Assembly (NCBI RefSeq): GCF_022163125.1 | Contig: NZ_CP091881.1 | Coordinates: 6,572,001-6,636,000 of the forward strand | From: Paenibacillus sp. HWE-109 | Lineage (GTDB): Bacteria > Bacillota > Bacilli > Paenibacillales > NBRC-103111 | Length of the DNA: 64,000 nucleotides | Direction: 5' to 3' | Shown here: in pieces, positions 23,976 through 32,834 of the stretch | Layout of the letters: every line of letters starts with the position of its first letter | Position numbering within the stretch: the first letter of the stretch is position 1 | Notes under the pieces: model-generated | The model's input: only the letters and a program-made list of their open reading frames with translations | What the model was told of the DNA's origin: nothing | The model's database searches: none | Translations under genes and position numbers: made by a program

Positions 23976-24451
23976 AAATTTCACGCGTTTTCAATGCTCC
24001 CCGTGAGCTTGTATTTAAAGTCTGGACCGAAGCGGAACATCTGGAAAAATGGTGGGGACCAAAGGGATTAACCTTAGAAGTAGCTAGTCTAGACCTGCGT
24101 CCCGGCGGCACCTTTCACTACAGCATGACAACGCCGGATGGTCAGATCATGTGGGGACTGTTTAAATATCGTGAAATCTCGCCATCTGATAAGCTTGTTT
24201 TCACGAATTCTTTTTCCGATGAGGAAGGCAATGTGACCCGAGCAGCATTTAGCGCTGCTTTTCCGCTGGAAATTCTCAATGTATTAACGTTTGAAGAACA
24301 TGCTGGCAAAACAACGGTTACACTCCGCGGTGGCCCCATCAACACTACAGACGAAGAAAACCAATTCTTCGCAGGTATGTTCGACAGCATGCGCCAAGGC
24401 TTCGGCGGAACTTTCGATCAACTAGACGATTACTTGGCAACGATTGCCTAA
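23939..24451 (+). CDS. SRPBCC / AHSA1-domain protein
   Basis: 170 residues, one AHSA1 domain with the usual motif ISRVFNAPRELVFKVWTE at 14-31, LEKWWGPKGLT, LDLRPGGTFHYSM and the C-terminal FDQLDDYLATIA helix. ATG 23939 has GGAGG upstream. This is the second ArsR-SRPBCC pair of the window; the first is at 841-1594. The two SRPBCC proteins are only distantly alike, and the operator palindromes differ, so they probably respond to different ligands. Confidence 0.88.
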   Translation: MSENTNPANPELEISRVFNAPRELVFKVWTEAEHLEKWWGPKGLTLEVASLDLRPGGTFHYSMTTPDGQIMWGLFKYREISPSDKLVFTNSFSDEEGNVTRAAFSAAFPLEILNVLTFEEHAGKTTVTLRGGPINTTDEENQFFAGMFDSMRQGFGGTFDQLDDYLATIA

Positions 24452-24482
24452 ATAATTACCAAAACGATTGCCTAAATGTACG

Positions 24483-24507
24483 CCGACTCTGCGGAGTCGG
24501 TTTTTTT
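24483..24507 (+). terminator. Terminator of the arsR-SRPBCC pair
   Basis: CCGACTC-TGCG-GAGTCGG (24483-24500) followed by seven T, a canonical intrinsic terminator. Confidence 0.92.
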
Positions 24508-24594
24508 CTTTCATCTGGGAGTTGTTAGCGCCATATCGTTTATACTAAAATAAAGATAAGAATAGAAAAAAGTTCACAAGAAAAGGTGTCATTC

Positions 24595-26151
24595 ATGAGC
24601 ATATTAAATGTCGAAAAATTAAGTCACGGTTTCGGAGACCGCGCCATCTTCAACGATGTTTCCTTCCGCCTCCTCAAAGGCGAGCACATCGGACTCATCG
24701 GCGCCAACGGTGAAGGAAAATCCACCTTCATGAATATCATTACGGGTAAGCTTCAACCGGACGACGGCAAAGTCGAATGGTCCAAACGTATGCGCGTCGG
24801 TTACCTCGACCAGCACGCCGTACTCAGCAAAGGCATGTCGATTCGCGACGTCCTCAAAGGTGCCTTCCAATACCTGTTCGATATGGAGCAGGAAATGAAC
24901 GATATGTACGGCCGCATGGGCGAAGTATCGCCAGAAGAGCTTGAAAGGATGCTTGAAGATGTAGGAACCATTCAAGATACTTTAACGAATCAAGATTTCT
25001 ATATGATCGATGCCAAAATCGAAGAAACAGCTCGCGGGTTGGGACTTACCGATATCGGACTCGAGAAAGATGTCCATGATTTAAGCGGCGGGCAACGGAC
25101 TAAGGTTCTGCTGTCCAAGCTGCTGCTCGAGAAGCCCGACATTCTGCTGCTCGATGAGCCTACCAACTATCTTGATGAACAGCACATTGAATGGCTGCGT
25201 CGCTACCTGCAAGAATATGAGAATGCCTTCATTCTTATTTCACATGATATTCCGTTTCTTAACAGCGTCATCAACTTGATTTATCATATGGAAAATCAGG
25301 AATTGAACCGCTATGTTGGCGACTACGAGCATTTCCAACAAGTTCACGAAATGAGAAAGCAGCAGCATGAGTCGGCCTACAAACGCCAGCAGCAAGAGAT
25401 CTCAGAGCTCAAGGACTTCGTTGCCCGCAACAAAGCAAGCGTTGCTACGCGTAACATGGCGATGTCCAGACAGAAGAAGCTCGACAAGATGGATGTCTTG
25501 GAGCTTGCGAAGGAGAAGCCTAAGCCTCAGTTTAATTTCAAAGATGCGCGAACGTCCAGCAAGCTGATTTTCGAAGCGACTCAGCTCGTGATCGGTTACG
25601 GCGACCCGTTGTCCAGACCACTCGACCTTCGCATGGAGCGCGGTCAGAAAATCGCCCTTGTCGGCGCGAACGGAATCGGGAAGACAACGTTATTGCGCAG
25701 CATTTTAGGCGAAATTCCCGCCTTGTCCGGTACGGTTCAACGTGGAGAGAACCTCTTCATTGGCTATTTCCAACAAGAGATGAAAGATACAAACTACAAT
25801 ACATGTATTGAAGAAGTGTGGAACGAGTTCCCGTCCTTCACACAATTCGAAGTGCGCGCGGCGCTGGCCAAATGCGGACTCACCACGAAGCATATTGAGA
25901 GTAAAATTGCCGTGCTGAGCGGCGGAGAGAAAGCCAAAGTTCGTCTATGCAAACTGATCAATCGTGAATCCAACCTGCTCGTGCTCGATGAGCCGACCAA
26001 CCATTTGGATGTGGATGCGAAAGAAGAGCTGAAACGCGCGCTTCAAGCGTACAAAGGCAGTATCCTGCTGATCTCCCACGAACCGGAATTTTATCGGGAT
26101 GTCGTCACCGAGACATGGAACTGCGAGTCCTGGACGACCAAAGTCTTCTAG
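24595..26151 (+). CDS. yfmM: ABC-F family ATPase, YfmM type
   Basis: 518 residues, matching the length of B. subtilis YfmM. Two ABC cassettes: Walker A GANGEGKST (about 37-45) with signature LSGGQRTK and Walker B LLLDEPTNYLDEQH; then GANGIGKTT with LSGGEKAK and LLVLDEPTNHLDVDA. A charged linker (about 230-310) carries the coiled-coil seen in ABC-F proteins. No membrane domain. ABC-F proteins bind the ribosomal E site and act on stalled or drug-bound ribosomes. ATG 24595 has AAAAGG upstream; the GTG at 24586 lacks a site. No leader attenuator like that of drug-inducible ABC-F genes was seen. Confidence 0.93.
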   Translation: MSILNVEKLSHGFGDRAIFNDVSFRLLKGEHIGLIGANGEGKSTFMNIITGKLQPDDGKVEWSKRMRVGYLDQHAVLSKGMSIRDVLKGAFQYLFDMEQEMNDMYGRMGEVSPEELERMLEDVGTIQDTLTNQDFYMIDAKIEETARGLGLTDIGLEKDVHDLSGGQRTKVLLSKLLLEKPDILLLDEPTNYLDEQHIEWLRRYLQEYENAFILISHDIPFLNSVINLIYHMENQELNRYVGDYEHFQQVHEMRKQQHESAYKRQQQEISELKDFVARNKASVATRNMAMSRQKKLDKMDVLELAKEKPKPQFNFKDARTSSKLIFEATQLVIGYGDPLSRPLDLRMERGQKIALVGANGIGKTTLLRSILGEIPALSGTVQRGENLFIGYFQQEMKDTNYNTCIEEVWNEFPSFTQFEVRAALAKCGLTTKHIESKIAVLSGGEKAKVRLCKLINRESNLLVLDEPTNHLDVDAKEELKRALQAYKGSILLISHEPEFYRDVVTETWNCESWTTKVF

Positions 26152-26350
26152 GATTCCTATCCAAAGACCAAGAGCCTTCACCTGCTTGCGAAAGCAGCGT
26201 GCTAGGTTCTTTTTTTAAGCTCAGCTTGCCATTTTCAACTCAGGTTTGTGCAGTCCGCAGCTTTCCAATCAAGCCTTGCATTCACCGTGATACATAATGT
26301 ATCATAAAATATAAACACTACCTTCTCCAAATTGAAAGCGAGGAACTGCC

Positions 26351-26689
26351 ATGCTCATGCCTATCCTTCGCCAGCTTCTCGTCAGTAAAACGTTGGTCTG
26401 GCTGCTAGTCCTCTGTCTATGTGACGCTGTCTTCACGGACATCGGTCTCCACCTCGCCTTTATCGAAGAGTTGAATCCACTGATCCGAACCATTTACGAT
26501 TGGCATGTCGTCGGTTACTATGTTGTTAAATTGATACTTCCCGTATCACTCATGTTTCTCTATCCCCATATTCGAAAAAAAGGCTGGGTCCAGCCGTGTT
26601 TATCGTTAACCGTTCTGATCTACGGCGCTGTCAATGTGTACCACTTCATTTGGTTAACTTATGGACTTCACTACCTCGCCACCAACTAG
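26351..26689 (+). CDS. DUF5658-like small membrane protein
   Basis: 112 residues with three hydrophobic stretches: about 12-33, 50-70 and 83-105. The pattern DAVFTDIGLHLAFIEELNPLI followed by a second helix is what I recall for DUF5658, small membrane proteins of unknown role. ATG 26351 follows GAAAGCGAGGAACTGCC. It stands alone between the ABC-F gene and a convergent secreted-protein pair. A hairpin (26741-26760, CCCTAGCC-GTT-GGCTAAGGG) without a strong T run lies between the convergent ends. Confidence 0.7.
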   Translation: MLMPILRQLLVSKTLVWLLVLCLCDAVFTDIGLHLAFIEELNPLIRTIYDWHVVGYYVVKLILPVSLMFLYPHIRKKGWVQPCLSLTVLIYGAVNVYHFIWLTYGLHYLATN

Positions 26690-26785
26690 TTCACTGTGGC
26701 TTCCCCCCTCCGGGAGGTCCTCATCCGCAACGCAGAATGCCCCTAGCCGTTGGCTAAGGGTATTTCGCGTCTTTCTTAGCATCTG

Positions 26786-28006
26786 TTAAGGTCGAACCCA
26801 CTTAGCTCCCTGCCAAGTGTGGATATAATACCAGACTTCCCCGGCAGGTGACTTCCACTCACGCGAAGCCGTGACGGACTGCGGCGTGAAGGTGAGGACA
26901 TGCTCCGTAAGCGAGCCATCGACGTATGGCGTATCCAGCGCAATGGATTTATCCGTCAGCTGAATAACAGCCTCGCTTTGCTTAACGCCCAGCTTGCTGT
27001 CTGCCGCGAAATCGCCTGTAATATGCAAGGCCATATCCTTGGCCAAGTTGATCCATTGGCCTGTGTTGCCGACTACTACGAAGTATAAGCCTTCTCTTTG
27101 ACCGATTGCATGTACGGTCTGCGGTGGCTGCTGCCCTGCTAGTTCTTGGCTATAGATCTGCGGAACTTCCAGATAATAAAACGGGAATGGAATCTCCACC
27201 TGCTGATCGATGGGGATAATATTCTCGTACCCGAGACCGTGGGAACTGCCAACCGTAATCCATCTAAGCCCCTGCGATGTTTCAATCTGATACCAGATAC
27301 TTGGCGGTGTCATCCGTTGTATCAATGAATATTTTTGGAGCGGTTTGATAATCTGCGGCTTTAGTTTAGGCTCCTCCGTGGTCGTTTTCTCAAAGGGCAG
27401 CCTGTATACCTCCGTCTCTTGTTCAATGGATATCATCCCTTCGACCGGCGTCCCCTGGTATTTCTCTTCATAATGATACGGGCGAATCCACTTGTCCCCC
27501 AACCACGAGGTTTGGATAAGATACCATTGATCCTTCGAGGAACATGGCGTGTAGGGATCGCAAATGTCTATCGATGCAACCGTTTGTACTTTTTGTGGTG
27601 AAAGACGATAGGGCGTGCTTTTGTTGGGCGCATCATATATCGTCTCTTCCTCCAATAAAGTCAGCGGCTGCTCCTGAACCTTTATTTGGCCATACTTGAA
27701 GGAGCCTTCTTTCATATTAATCCACACATTGCCCAGCCAAGTCTCGACCTCAACCTTCTCCATATTCGTGATCCCCAGCAGTCGGTTGCGATCAATCGGT
27801 GCAAGATGAACAGTCTGCATAGCACTTAACTTGCCTATAGCCTGATTCGCTTTTGTTTCCTTCCCCGTATACAACGTGTACTCATCAAATAAGGTGACAT
27901 ACGGCATTTGGTCAGATGTAGCCATTACTTCTTCAGCCTTCATATGCTGCGGAACAGATATGAAAAGCAGTGCTGCCGACAGCAGCAACGTTGACCACTT
28001 GGTCAC
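26786..28006 (-). CDS. Secreted SH3-like repeat protein of unknown function
   Basis: 406 residues from GTG 28006, with ATGGAGATGATTCC upstream. Signal peptide MTKWSTLLLSAALLFISVPQ. The mature protein contains about five repeats ending in a W-x-I/V pattern: TWLGNVWINM, SWLGDKWIRP, SQGLRWITV, NTGQWINL and TWQGAKWVRP. Such repeated beta modules recall bacterial SH3 or GW cell-wall domains, but I cannot prove the family. One repeat contains a close Cys pair (DICDPYTPC). It is 19 bp behind another secreted-protein gene on the same strand, so the two probably act together at the wall. Confidence 0.7.
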   Translation of the reverse strand: MTKWSTLLLSAALLFISVPQHMKAEEVMATSDQMPYVTLFDEYTLYTGKETKANQAIGKLSAMQTVHLAPIDRNRLLGITNMEKVEVETWLGNVWINMKEGSFKYGQIKVQEQPLTLLEEETIYDAPNKSTPYRLSPQKVQTVASIDICDPYTPCSSKDQWYLIQTSWLGDKWIRPYHYEEKYQGTPVEGMISIEQETEVYRLPFEKTTTEEPKLKPQIIKPLQKYSLIQRMTPPSIWYQIETSQGLRWITVGSSHGLGYENIIPIDQQVEIPFPFYYLEVPQIYSQELAGQQPPQTVHAIGQREGLYFVVVGNTGQWINLAKDMALHITGDFAADSKLGVKQSEAVIQLTDKSIALDTPYVDGSLTEHVLTFTPQSVTASREWKSPAGEVWYYIHTWQGAKWVRP

Positions 28007-28025
28007 GGAATCATCTCCATCGGTT

Positions 28026-29618
28026 CTATTTTATGATTTGTATCTTTTTGTCTTCAGCTGTAGTTAAGATAATTGCATCCTCATAGGCAAATACATCCGA
28101 AATCTGATCAGCGACGGCCGTATACAGTTGGCCTGTGCGGTCCCATATTTTGAGACCATAGGCTTCATCTGCTGCAAGCTTGGCAATTATTTTACCATTC
28201 ACGAGCTGCACGCTTTCCACAGGATCCGCCACAAAAAGTTCATCGTCACCCGAGGGTTCCGCTCTGTATACATGCAGCTGCCCACTTGCATTAGCAGCGG
28301 TATAGTACACTGTTCCGTCTATTTCATCAAACCAATCAGCCACTTGATTGTCCGATAATTTCTGTTCATTCTTACCGTCCACATGGGCTGCATACAGGGA
28401 GTGATCGACATCTTTGATATAAAAGAGCCTGTTATTTATGATCTTAAACTGACGGACTGCTTCTGAAACGATCTTGACCGATTCATTGGTTGGGAGATGG
28501 ATGCGATGGATTTGATTGACATCTTGGCTGTCCGCCGGGAACGAAGAGCCCATTACGTATACATCATCTCCGATGACGGTTGTGGAGCGATCTCCCTTAT
28601 AACTTGCGCCCGAATCATTCGCTGTGATATGCCAGCCGTAAATATGGCGGTCGTCCCCTACTTGTTGGCCATCCTGATACTTCGCGCCTGGGAGCAGCAC
28701 TCTCAAGTTGCCTCCTCCCGGCGGGACGCCTTGTTGAATATACAACGTGCCGTTAGGTAATTTTTTAAAATCAAGATAGCCCTTTTGCTCCAATGTTGCT
28801 TTGCCATCCTCATGTATTAGGCAATAGGCATCAGAGCCCATAGTCGCTCCACCTCTATGATAAGAGAACCAGAGTTCCTGATCTCGAATCTGGAATGTCA
28901 AAGACTCATTCTTCCCGTAAGAGGTATCCCGTTCATAAGCATAAACCAGCTCTTCCTTCGATGGATCTTCCACAGGCACCCGGTAGACCCGGTTCGTCTC
29001 TCCCTCTGTTTTCACGAAATAATAATAGCCTTTAAACACAGCCACATCATTCTCCCCCGCAGAAGCCGGCAGATTCACCGTTTGCAACTGTAGGTTTTTC
29101 GAGGTAATGGAGAGCCCTTTCGCATCATTCCACGCATAATCCCAACCAAATTCATCATGCGCAAAGTGCCAAGTTAACGGGAAATAGATAATATCCTGAA
29201 AGCTTAATAGCGGATACTCCTCTTTGGAGTTATCCACAGCTACTCCATTGATGGTCATTGCATAGTCAGGAATAGTCGCTCGGCCCACCGTAGGATTGGT
29301 GTGATTGGTTGCGTACGGCCTATACGAAGAGGTCACTTTTCCTTTGGTAACGGAAAGGCCCTTCTGCGGCGTCCAAACGGTTTCCAATCCCAGCAATCGG
29401 GCATCATACCAAGTCATAGGGAAATAAGTAATGTCGTTGTATACCAAAAGAGGATATTCTCGGTTCTGATTCTCGACATGATGACCATTAAGCTGCACTT
29501 GAAACGTTGGCAGAGTCACCTTCACACTTTGCACCGCAGCGAAGCTTTGATCCGAGGGCCAGACCACACTCAAGCATCCCGTAAACAGTAGGCCATAAAC
29601 GAACTTCGTCTTTCTCAA
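28026..29618 (-). CDS. Secreted protein with two copper amine oxidase N1-like stalks and a beta-propeller-like body
   Basis: 530 residues from TTG 29618 (GGAAGGTGTGATGATTCC upstream). The signal peptide is about residues 1-28. Two N-terminal repeats follow: VQLNGHHVENQNREYPLLVY with DITYFPMTWYDARLLG, and MTINGVAVDNSKEEYPLLSF with DIIYFPLTWHFAHDEFG. These resemble the copper-amine-oxidase N1 stalk domain common in Paenibacillus surface proteins. The rest has repeated YFVKT/YIKDVD/VYYTAANA strands like a DUF5050-type beta-propeller. It precedes the SH3-like gene by 19 bp. The function is unknown; a cell-envelope sensing or polymer-binding role is inference. Confidence 0.75.
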   Translation of the reverse strand: MRKTKFVYGLLFTGCLSVVWPSDQSFAAVQSVKVTLPTFQVQLNGHHVENQNREYPLLVYNDITYFPMTWYDARLLGLETVWTPQKGLSVTKGKVTSSYRPYATNHTNPTVGRATIPDYAMTINGVAVDNSKEEYPLLSFQDIIYFPLTWHFAHDEFGWDYAWNDAKGLSITSKNLQLQTVNLPASAGENDVAVFKGYYYFVKTEGETNRVYRVPVEDPSKEELVYAYERDTSYGKNESLTFQIRDQELWFSYHRGGATMGSDAYCLIHEDGKATLEQKGYLDFKKLPNGTLYIQQGVPPGGGNLRVLLPGAKYQDGQQVGDDRHIYGWHITANDSGASYKGDRSTTVIGDDVYVMGSSFPADSQDVNQIHRIHLPTNESVKIVSEAVRQFKIINNRLFYIKDVDHSLYAAHVDGKNEQKLSDNQVADWFDEIDGTVYYTAANASGQLHVYRAEPSGDDELFVADPVESVQLVNGKIIAKLAADEAYGLKIWDRTGQLYTAVADQISDVFAYEDAIILTTAEDKKIQIIK

Positions 29619-29770
29619 GGAATCATCACACCTTCCATATTTTCTCTATATAGGTTAGACGAGGAATGAATTCCTTTTGTTTCGTTAAGTTTATTTATTC
29701 ATTTATAAGTGAAAACTAATTAGGCAGAAATTCCAACTAGCTAGACAAATAAAATTCAGGGGCTTTGTCT

Positions 29771-30271
29771 GTGATCCTATTAACAAACGCGGCTTTTATG
29801 CTTACTGTCATCATCACTAAAGCCTATAAGAAATGGCATGTTTATTATGCAACCATGTTATTTGTTGCTTTTTGCAATTTGATCTACAACTTTCTATGTC
29901 ATGATTATTTGATCTGGACTTTTCGTCCTGACCTTCTAATTAATCATCGCATGACTGATCTCGTCAACACGTTCGTTTTACTTCCTGCAACTACACTTCT
30001 GTATCTCCATTTCTATCCTGAGCAAACAGCCAAAAAATACATTTATTTTGTCAGTTGGATTTCTGGTTTTTCGATTATCGAGTATATTTGGTATGTAAGC
30101 GGGCGAATTACCTATCAGCATGGATGGACGATTGTTTGGTCGATTGGATTTTATTTTGCCATGTTTTTGACGATACGGCTCCATCACACCAAACGAATTA
30201 CAGCACTGGTGTTTTCTTTCGCTTGCGCGTTATTTCTGATTCTTTTTTTCAAAGTCCCCGTCTCCCGATAA
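29771..30271 (+). CDS. CBO0543-family membrane protein
   Basis: 166 residues, about five hydrophobic segments. Features such as KAYKKWHVYYATMLFVAFCN, LIYNFLCHDYLIW and the C-terminal RLHHTKRITALVFSFACALF match the CBO0543 family of spore-former membrane proteins of unknown function. GTG 29771 is chosen because CAGGGG lies at a suitable distance; TTG 29765 would be too near. Monocistronic, closed by a strong terminator. Confidence 0.75.
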   Translation: MILLTNAAFMLTVIITKAYKKWHVYYATMLFVAFCNLIYNFLCHDYLIWTFRPDLLINHRMTDLVNTFVLLPATTLLYLHFYPEQTAKKYIYFVSWISGFSIIEYIWYVSGRITYQHGWTIVWSIGFYFAMFLTIRLHHTKRITALVFSFACALFLILFFKVPVSR

Positions 30272-30294
30272 GCCTTTTCTAACTGAAAAACAAA

Positions 30295-30334
30295 CAGCAG
30301 CCACAGACTTTGGAAGTCTGTGGCTGCTGTTTTG
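30295..30334. terminator. Bidirectional terminator
   Basis: CAGCAGCCACAGACTT (30295-30310) pairs with AAGTCTGTGGCTGCTG (30314-30329), with T-rich tails on both strands. It serves the convergent genes at 29771 and 30338. Confidence 0.92.
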
Positions 30335-30337
30335 ATT

Positions 30338-30778
30338 TTACTCGAGCGATAGCACCCACCTTTTCAATAAAACCCCTGCGCCTACGCCAACGAAACAAGA
30401 CAGCATGGATAGCCACACAGGACCTAAAAAATAAGGAGAATACATCATCCCTACCGTTGCAAAAAAAGCCGCGCCTACATAAGGAAGAAAAGCCAGTGGT
30501 TTCTGTTCCTCATCCGCATCGCGATAAGCATCCCAAATGCCAAACATATAGACGCAAGGATAGAACATCAACCACTGGTAATCAGTTATCGCGATAGCGC
30601 CAGCAATATCCCCTTGAAAGCTCATTTGTATCGAAGCGTTTAAATGTGCTCGTACGTTAATGATGACTTCCAGTGTAATTAATACGACGCCTTTCAAGTA
30701 CTTCTTATTTAAAAATTGCCCAAACCCAGGTAGCGCAATGCTCCATAAAAGCTTCTCGATTTTCTGTCCCTTAATCAC
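30338..30778 (-). CDS. Small polytopic membrane protein
   Basis: 146 residues with about four membrane segments. The opening LLWSIALPGFGQFLNKKYLKG is the motif shared by DUF5683/TM2-like proteins (LPGxGQxxNKxYxKG). The rest includes LMFYPCVYMFGIWDAYRDADE, a helix followed by a short acidic loop, and a hydrophobic C terminus. The start is GTG 30778 with GCGGGGGT upstream. The role is unknown. Confidence 0.7.
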   Translation of the reverse strand: MIKGQKIEKLLWSIALPGFGQFLNKKYLKGVVLITLEVIINVRAHLNASIQMSFQGDIAGAIAITDYQWLMFYPCVYMFGIWDAYRDADEEQKPLAFLPYVGAAFFATVGMMYSPYFLGPVWLSMLSCFVGVGAGVLLKRWVLSLE

Positions 30779-30870
30779 GTATACCCCCGCTTAACCATAA
30801 GTAATGTTTAGTTTTTCCATTCATGTCAGATTCTTATGTATATCAAATTATGTATTTTATTTTCTCCAAC

Positions 30871-30909
30871 AAAAAAACTGCCCTTAAGGTCAATTGACCT
30901 TAAAGACAG
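30871..30909 (-). terminator. Terminator of the small membrane protein gene
   Basis: Minus strand CTGTCTTTAAGGTCAA pairs with TTGACCTTAAGGGCAG, followed by seven T (A run at 30871-30877). It belongs to the gene at 30920-31147. Confidence 0.88.
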
Positions 30910-30919
30910 CCCCTTTCGT

Positions 30920-31147
30920 CTAATCATCCGCTCTCAGATACGTAATCAAACTGACAAAAGCCACAACTAAGCATGGCAAATAATAATAATGAGCAGAGTC
31001 CTTGGATAACCCCCACCATATGTGATCGCCACCCGAGATTTGCGCGGTTACACCAATGAAATAGATGGCTAATAGCATACAACACCCTGTTACAAAAACA
31101 CTGAATTTCCGCAAGCTCTTTCCCCCATTCTTCCAAATAGGCAGCAT
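30920..31147 (-). CDS. Small two-helix membrane protein
   Basis: About 75 residues from ATG 31147 (a GTG at 31156 is also possible; neither has a strong ribosome site). Two hydrophobic segments: FSVFVTGCCMLLAIYFIGVT and YYLPCLVVAFVSLITYLR, joined by a short loop with WWGLSKDS. It is followed by a strong terminator, which supports a transcribed gene. The family is not recognised. A second, overlapping frame gives a non-membrane sequence and is judged a shadow. Confidence 0.5.
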   Translation of the reverse strand: MLPIWKNGGKSLRKFSVFVTGCCMLLAIYFIGVTAQISGGDHIWWGLSKDSAHYYYLPCLVVAFVSLITYLRADD

Positions 31148-31214
31148 TTTAGGCACTTGTTATCTATTAGACTCACTAAGGCGCCAAAACGTTGGAAAGA
31201 GTTGCTATTTACGT

Positions 31215-31757
31215 TTATTCCTGCCGAGCTTTGGCCATCGCACCAAGTTTGCTGATCGTATTCCAATTGCGTGTCGTCGCGGTATCACCCAGCTTCTGAA
31301 TATTACTTGCAAGCTTCGAATCGAGTACACTTTGTCGGAATAAATAGTAAATGTCTCGTCCATGTATCTCGAATTCATCGTTGCTGCTCTTTCCTTTGGC
31401 TAACATCTCCGCAGTCTGCGGCGGTGGTATCTCCGTGAGGATCGAGATTTGAATGCTATGTCCTTCTTGTAAAGTGTCGGCATCATAGGGACAAGCTGCG
31501 ATTATCGCTTGAAACTCCTCCGCTGTGCGCAGCACCACGGTAGGCGATATGCCCGTCACGCGTCCAATTTCTTGCTCCATTCTATGTCGCAGAGAATCGC
31601 TTTCCTCATCCGCTTGAAAGAGCACATTTCCGCTTTGCAAGTACGTCTGTACCTGTACCAGCCCCATCGCTTCCAGCGTTTTCTTTAACTCCGCCATTTT
31701 GATCATGTTCTTTCCACCCACATTAATTCCGCGCAATAATCCAATGTATATTGGCAT
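31215..31757 (-). CDS. DUF1697-family protein
   Basis: 180 residues. It opens IYIGLLRGINVGGKNMIKMAELKKTL, the family hallmark, followed by VQTYLQSGNVLFQADEE and a later FEIHGRDIYYLFR. The C terminus (TTRNWNTISKLGAMAK) matches the conserved NW-N-T motif. It is a cytoplasmic protein of unknown biochemical role. ATG 31757 follows GGGGGTTAGCCA. It lies 33 bp past the carbamoyltransferase-like gene on the same strand and might be co-transcribed. Confidence 0.9.
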   Translation of the reverse strand: MPIYIGLLRGINVGGKNMIKMAELKKTLEAMGLVQVQTYLQSGNVLFQADEESDSLRHRMEQEIGRVTGISPTVVLRTAEEFQAIIAACPYDADTLQEGHSIQISILTEIPPPQTAEMLAKGKSSNDEFEIHGRDIYYLFRQSVLDSKLASNIQKLGDTATTRNWNTISKLGAMAKARQE

Positions 31758-31790
31758 TGGCTAACCCCCAGGAACGATATAATGTCCGTT

Positions 31791-32759
31791 TTATTTTACC
31801 ATATCTAGGGAATCAGTTGGGCAGCAATGTAAGACGAGGCTCTTTTGGACATGCATACGATTCTCCGCTTGTTGATAAATAATTGACTTCTCGGATTCTA
31901 TTAGCCCCTCTTCAATTTCAAATCCAGGATGAACAGGCATATCATGCATGATATAGGGAGAATACCCCCTCAGATTTTGCTGATTTATTTGAAATGGCAG
32001 CATGGTTGCCAACCTTCTGTTCTTCTCCTCTTGATAGTTGTCATCATGGAAAAACTCCATGTCCACCCAAGTATCCGTGTAAATAAAATCGGATCGCTTG
32101 ACCGCGTCGGCCATCTGTTCCACCTTCTCCACAACCCCGCTCTTGTATGCTTTTTGCATAAGTTCTTCATCCCAGGATGCTTCATTCACAATAGGAGTCA
32201 CCAGCAAAAGCTGAATGCCCAGGGTCATGCAACCTGCGATCAAAGAATTGGCTACATTATTGTGGATCCCTACATAGGTCAAGGTGACACCCTCAAATGT
32301 TCCACTAACCTCATAAATAGTCATTAAATCAGCTAATGCCTGACAGGGATGGTACTTCTCGCAGCAGCCGTTAATGACAGCCACTTGGGAATAGGCGGCC
32401 AGTTCCAGTAAATCCTTATGCCGCTTCAATCTCGCCATGATCACATCACAGTTCCTTGAGGCATAACGAACCTCATACTGAATCGGCGAGAGGCTGAAAT
32501 TACTGGCATTCCAATCCATCGTGACCGCGTATCCACCCATCTGTTGAATGCCCGCCTGAAAAGATAAATTCGTTCGCGTCGACGTTTTCTGGAACAGCAT
32601 GAGCATGCCCTTTCTTTCAAAAGCGTGGTGGAAAGCGCGTGGGTTCCGCTTGATTTCGATCCCCTTTTGAATAATAGAAAGCAGGGTCTCTTTATTCAGT
32701 TCTTGTAAAGTTAGCAGATGAGGAAGCAACACATTCACCACTCTCGTATTATTATGCAT
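31791..32759 (-). CDS. Ornithine/aspartate carbamoyltransferase homologue with altered substrate loop
   Basis: 322 residues, the full two-domain length of the family. The carbamoyl-phosphate loop reads FQKTSTRTNLSFQ (usual STRTR becomes STRTN), and HPCQALADLMT is kept. The ornithine-site HCLP motif is replaced by HDMPVHPGFEI, so the second substrate is probably not ornithine. The ATG at 32759 has no ribosome site and overlaps a TATAAT-like sequence; a start within the first 11 codons is possible. A near-consensus ArgR-type box (TGAATATTAATACA, 32765-32778) lies just upstream. A catabolic or specialised transcarbamylase is the best guess. Confidence 0.8.
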   Translation of the reverse strand: MHNNTRVVNVLLPHLLTLQELNKETLLSIIQKGIEIKRNPRAFHHAFERKGMLMLFQKTSTRTNLSFQAGIQQMGGYAVTMDWNASNFSLSPIQYEVRYASRNCDVIMARLKRHKDLLELAAYSQVAVINGCCEKYHPCQALADLMTIYEVSGTFEGVTLTYVGIHNNVANSLIAGCMTLGIQLLLVTPIVNEASWDEELMQKAYKSGVVEKVEQMADAVKRSDFIYTDTWVDMEFFHDDNYQEEKNRRLATMLPFQINQQNLRGYSPYIMHDMPVHPGFEIEEGLIESEKSIIYQQAENRMHVQKSLVLHCCPTDSLDMVK

Positions 32760-32834
32760 TATAATGAATATTAATACATAATAAGGTGGTACTGAAATAA
32801 TGTCAATCTCCCGCGGCCCTAAGTACAGACACTT

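Noticed and set aside
24508..24594. Possible antibiotic-sensing attenuator before the ABC-F gene.
   Set aside because: The leader is too short (under 90 bp) and no leader peptide or alternative hairpins could be drawn; YfmM-type genes are not usually drug-induced.
30924..31136. A 70-codon frame overlapping the small membrane protein gene.
   Set aside because: The alternative frame gives no hydrophobic pattern or start site; the 30920 frame gives two clear helices and ends before a terminator.
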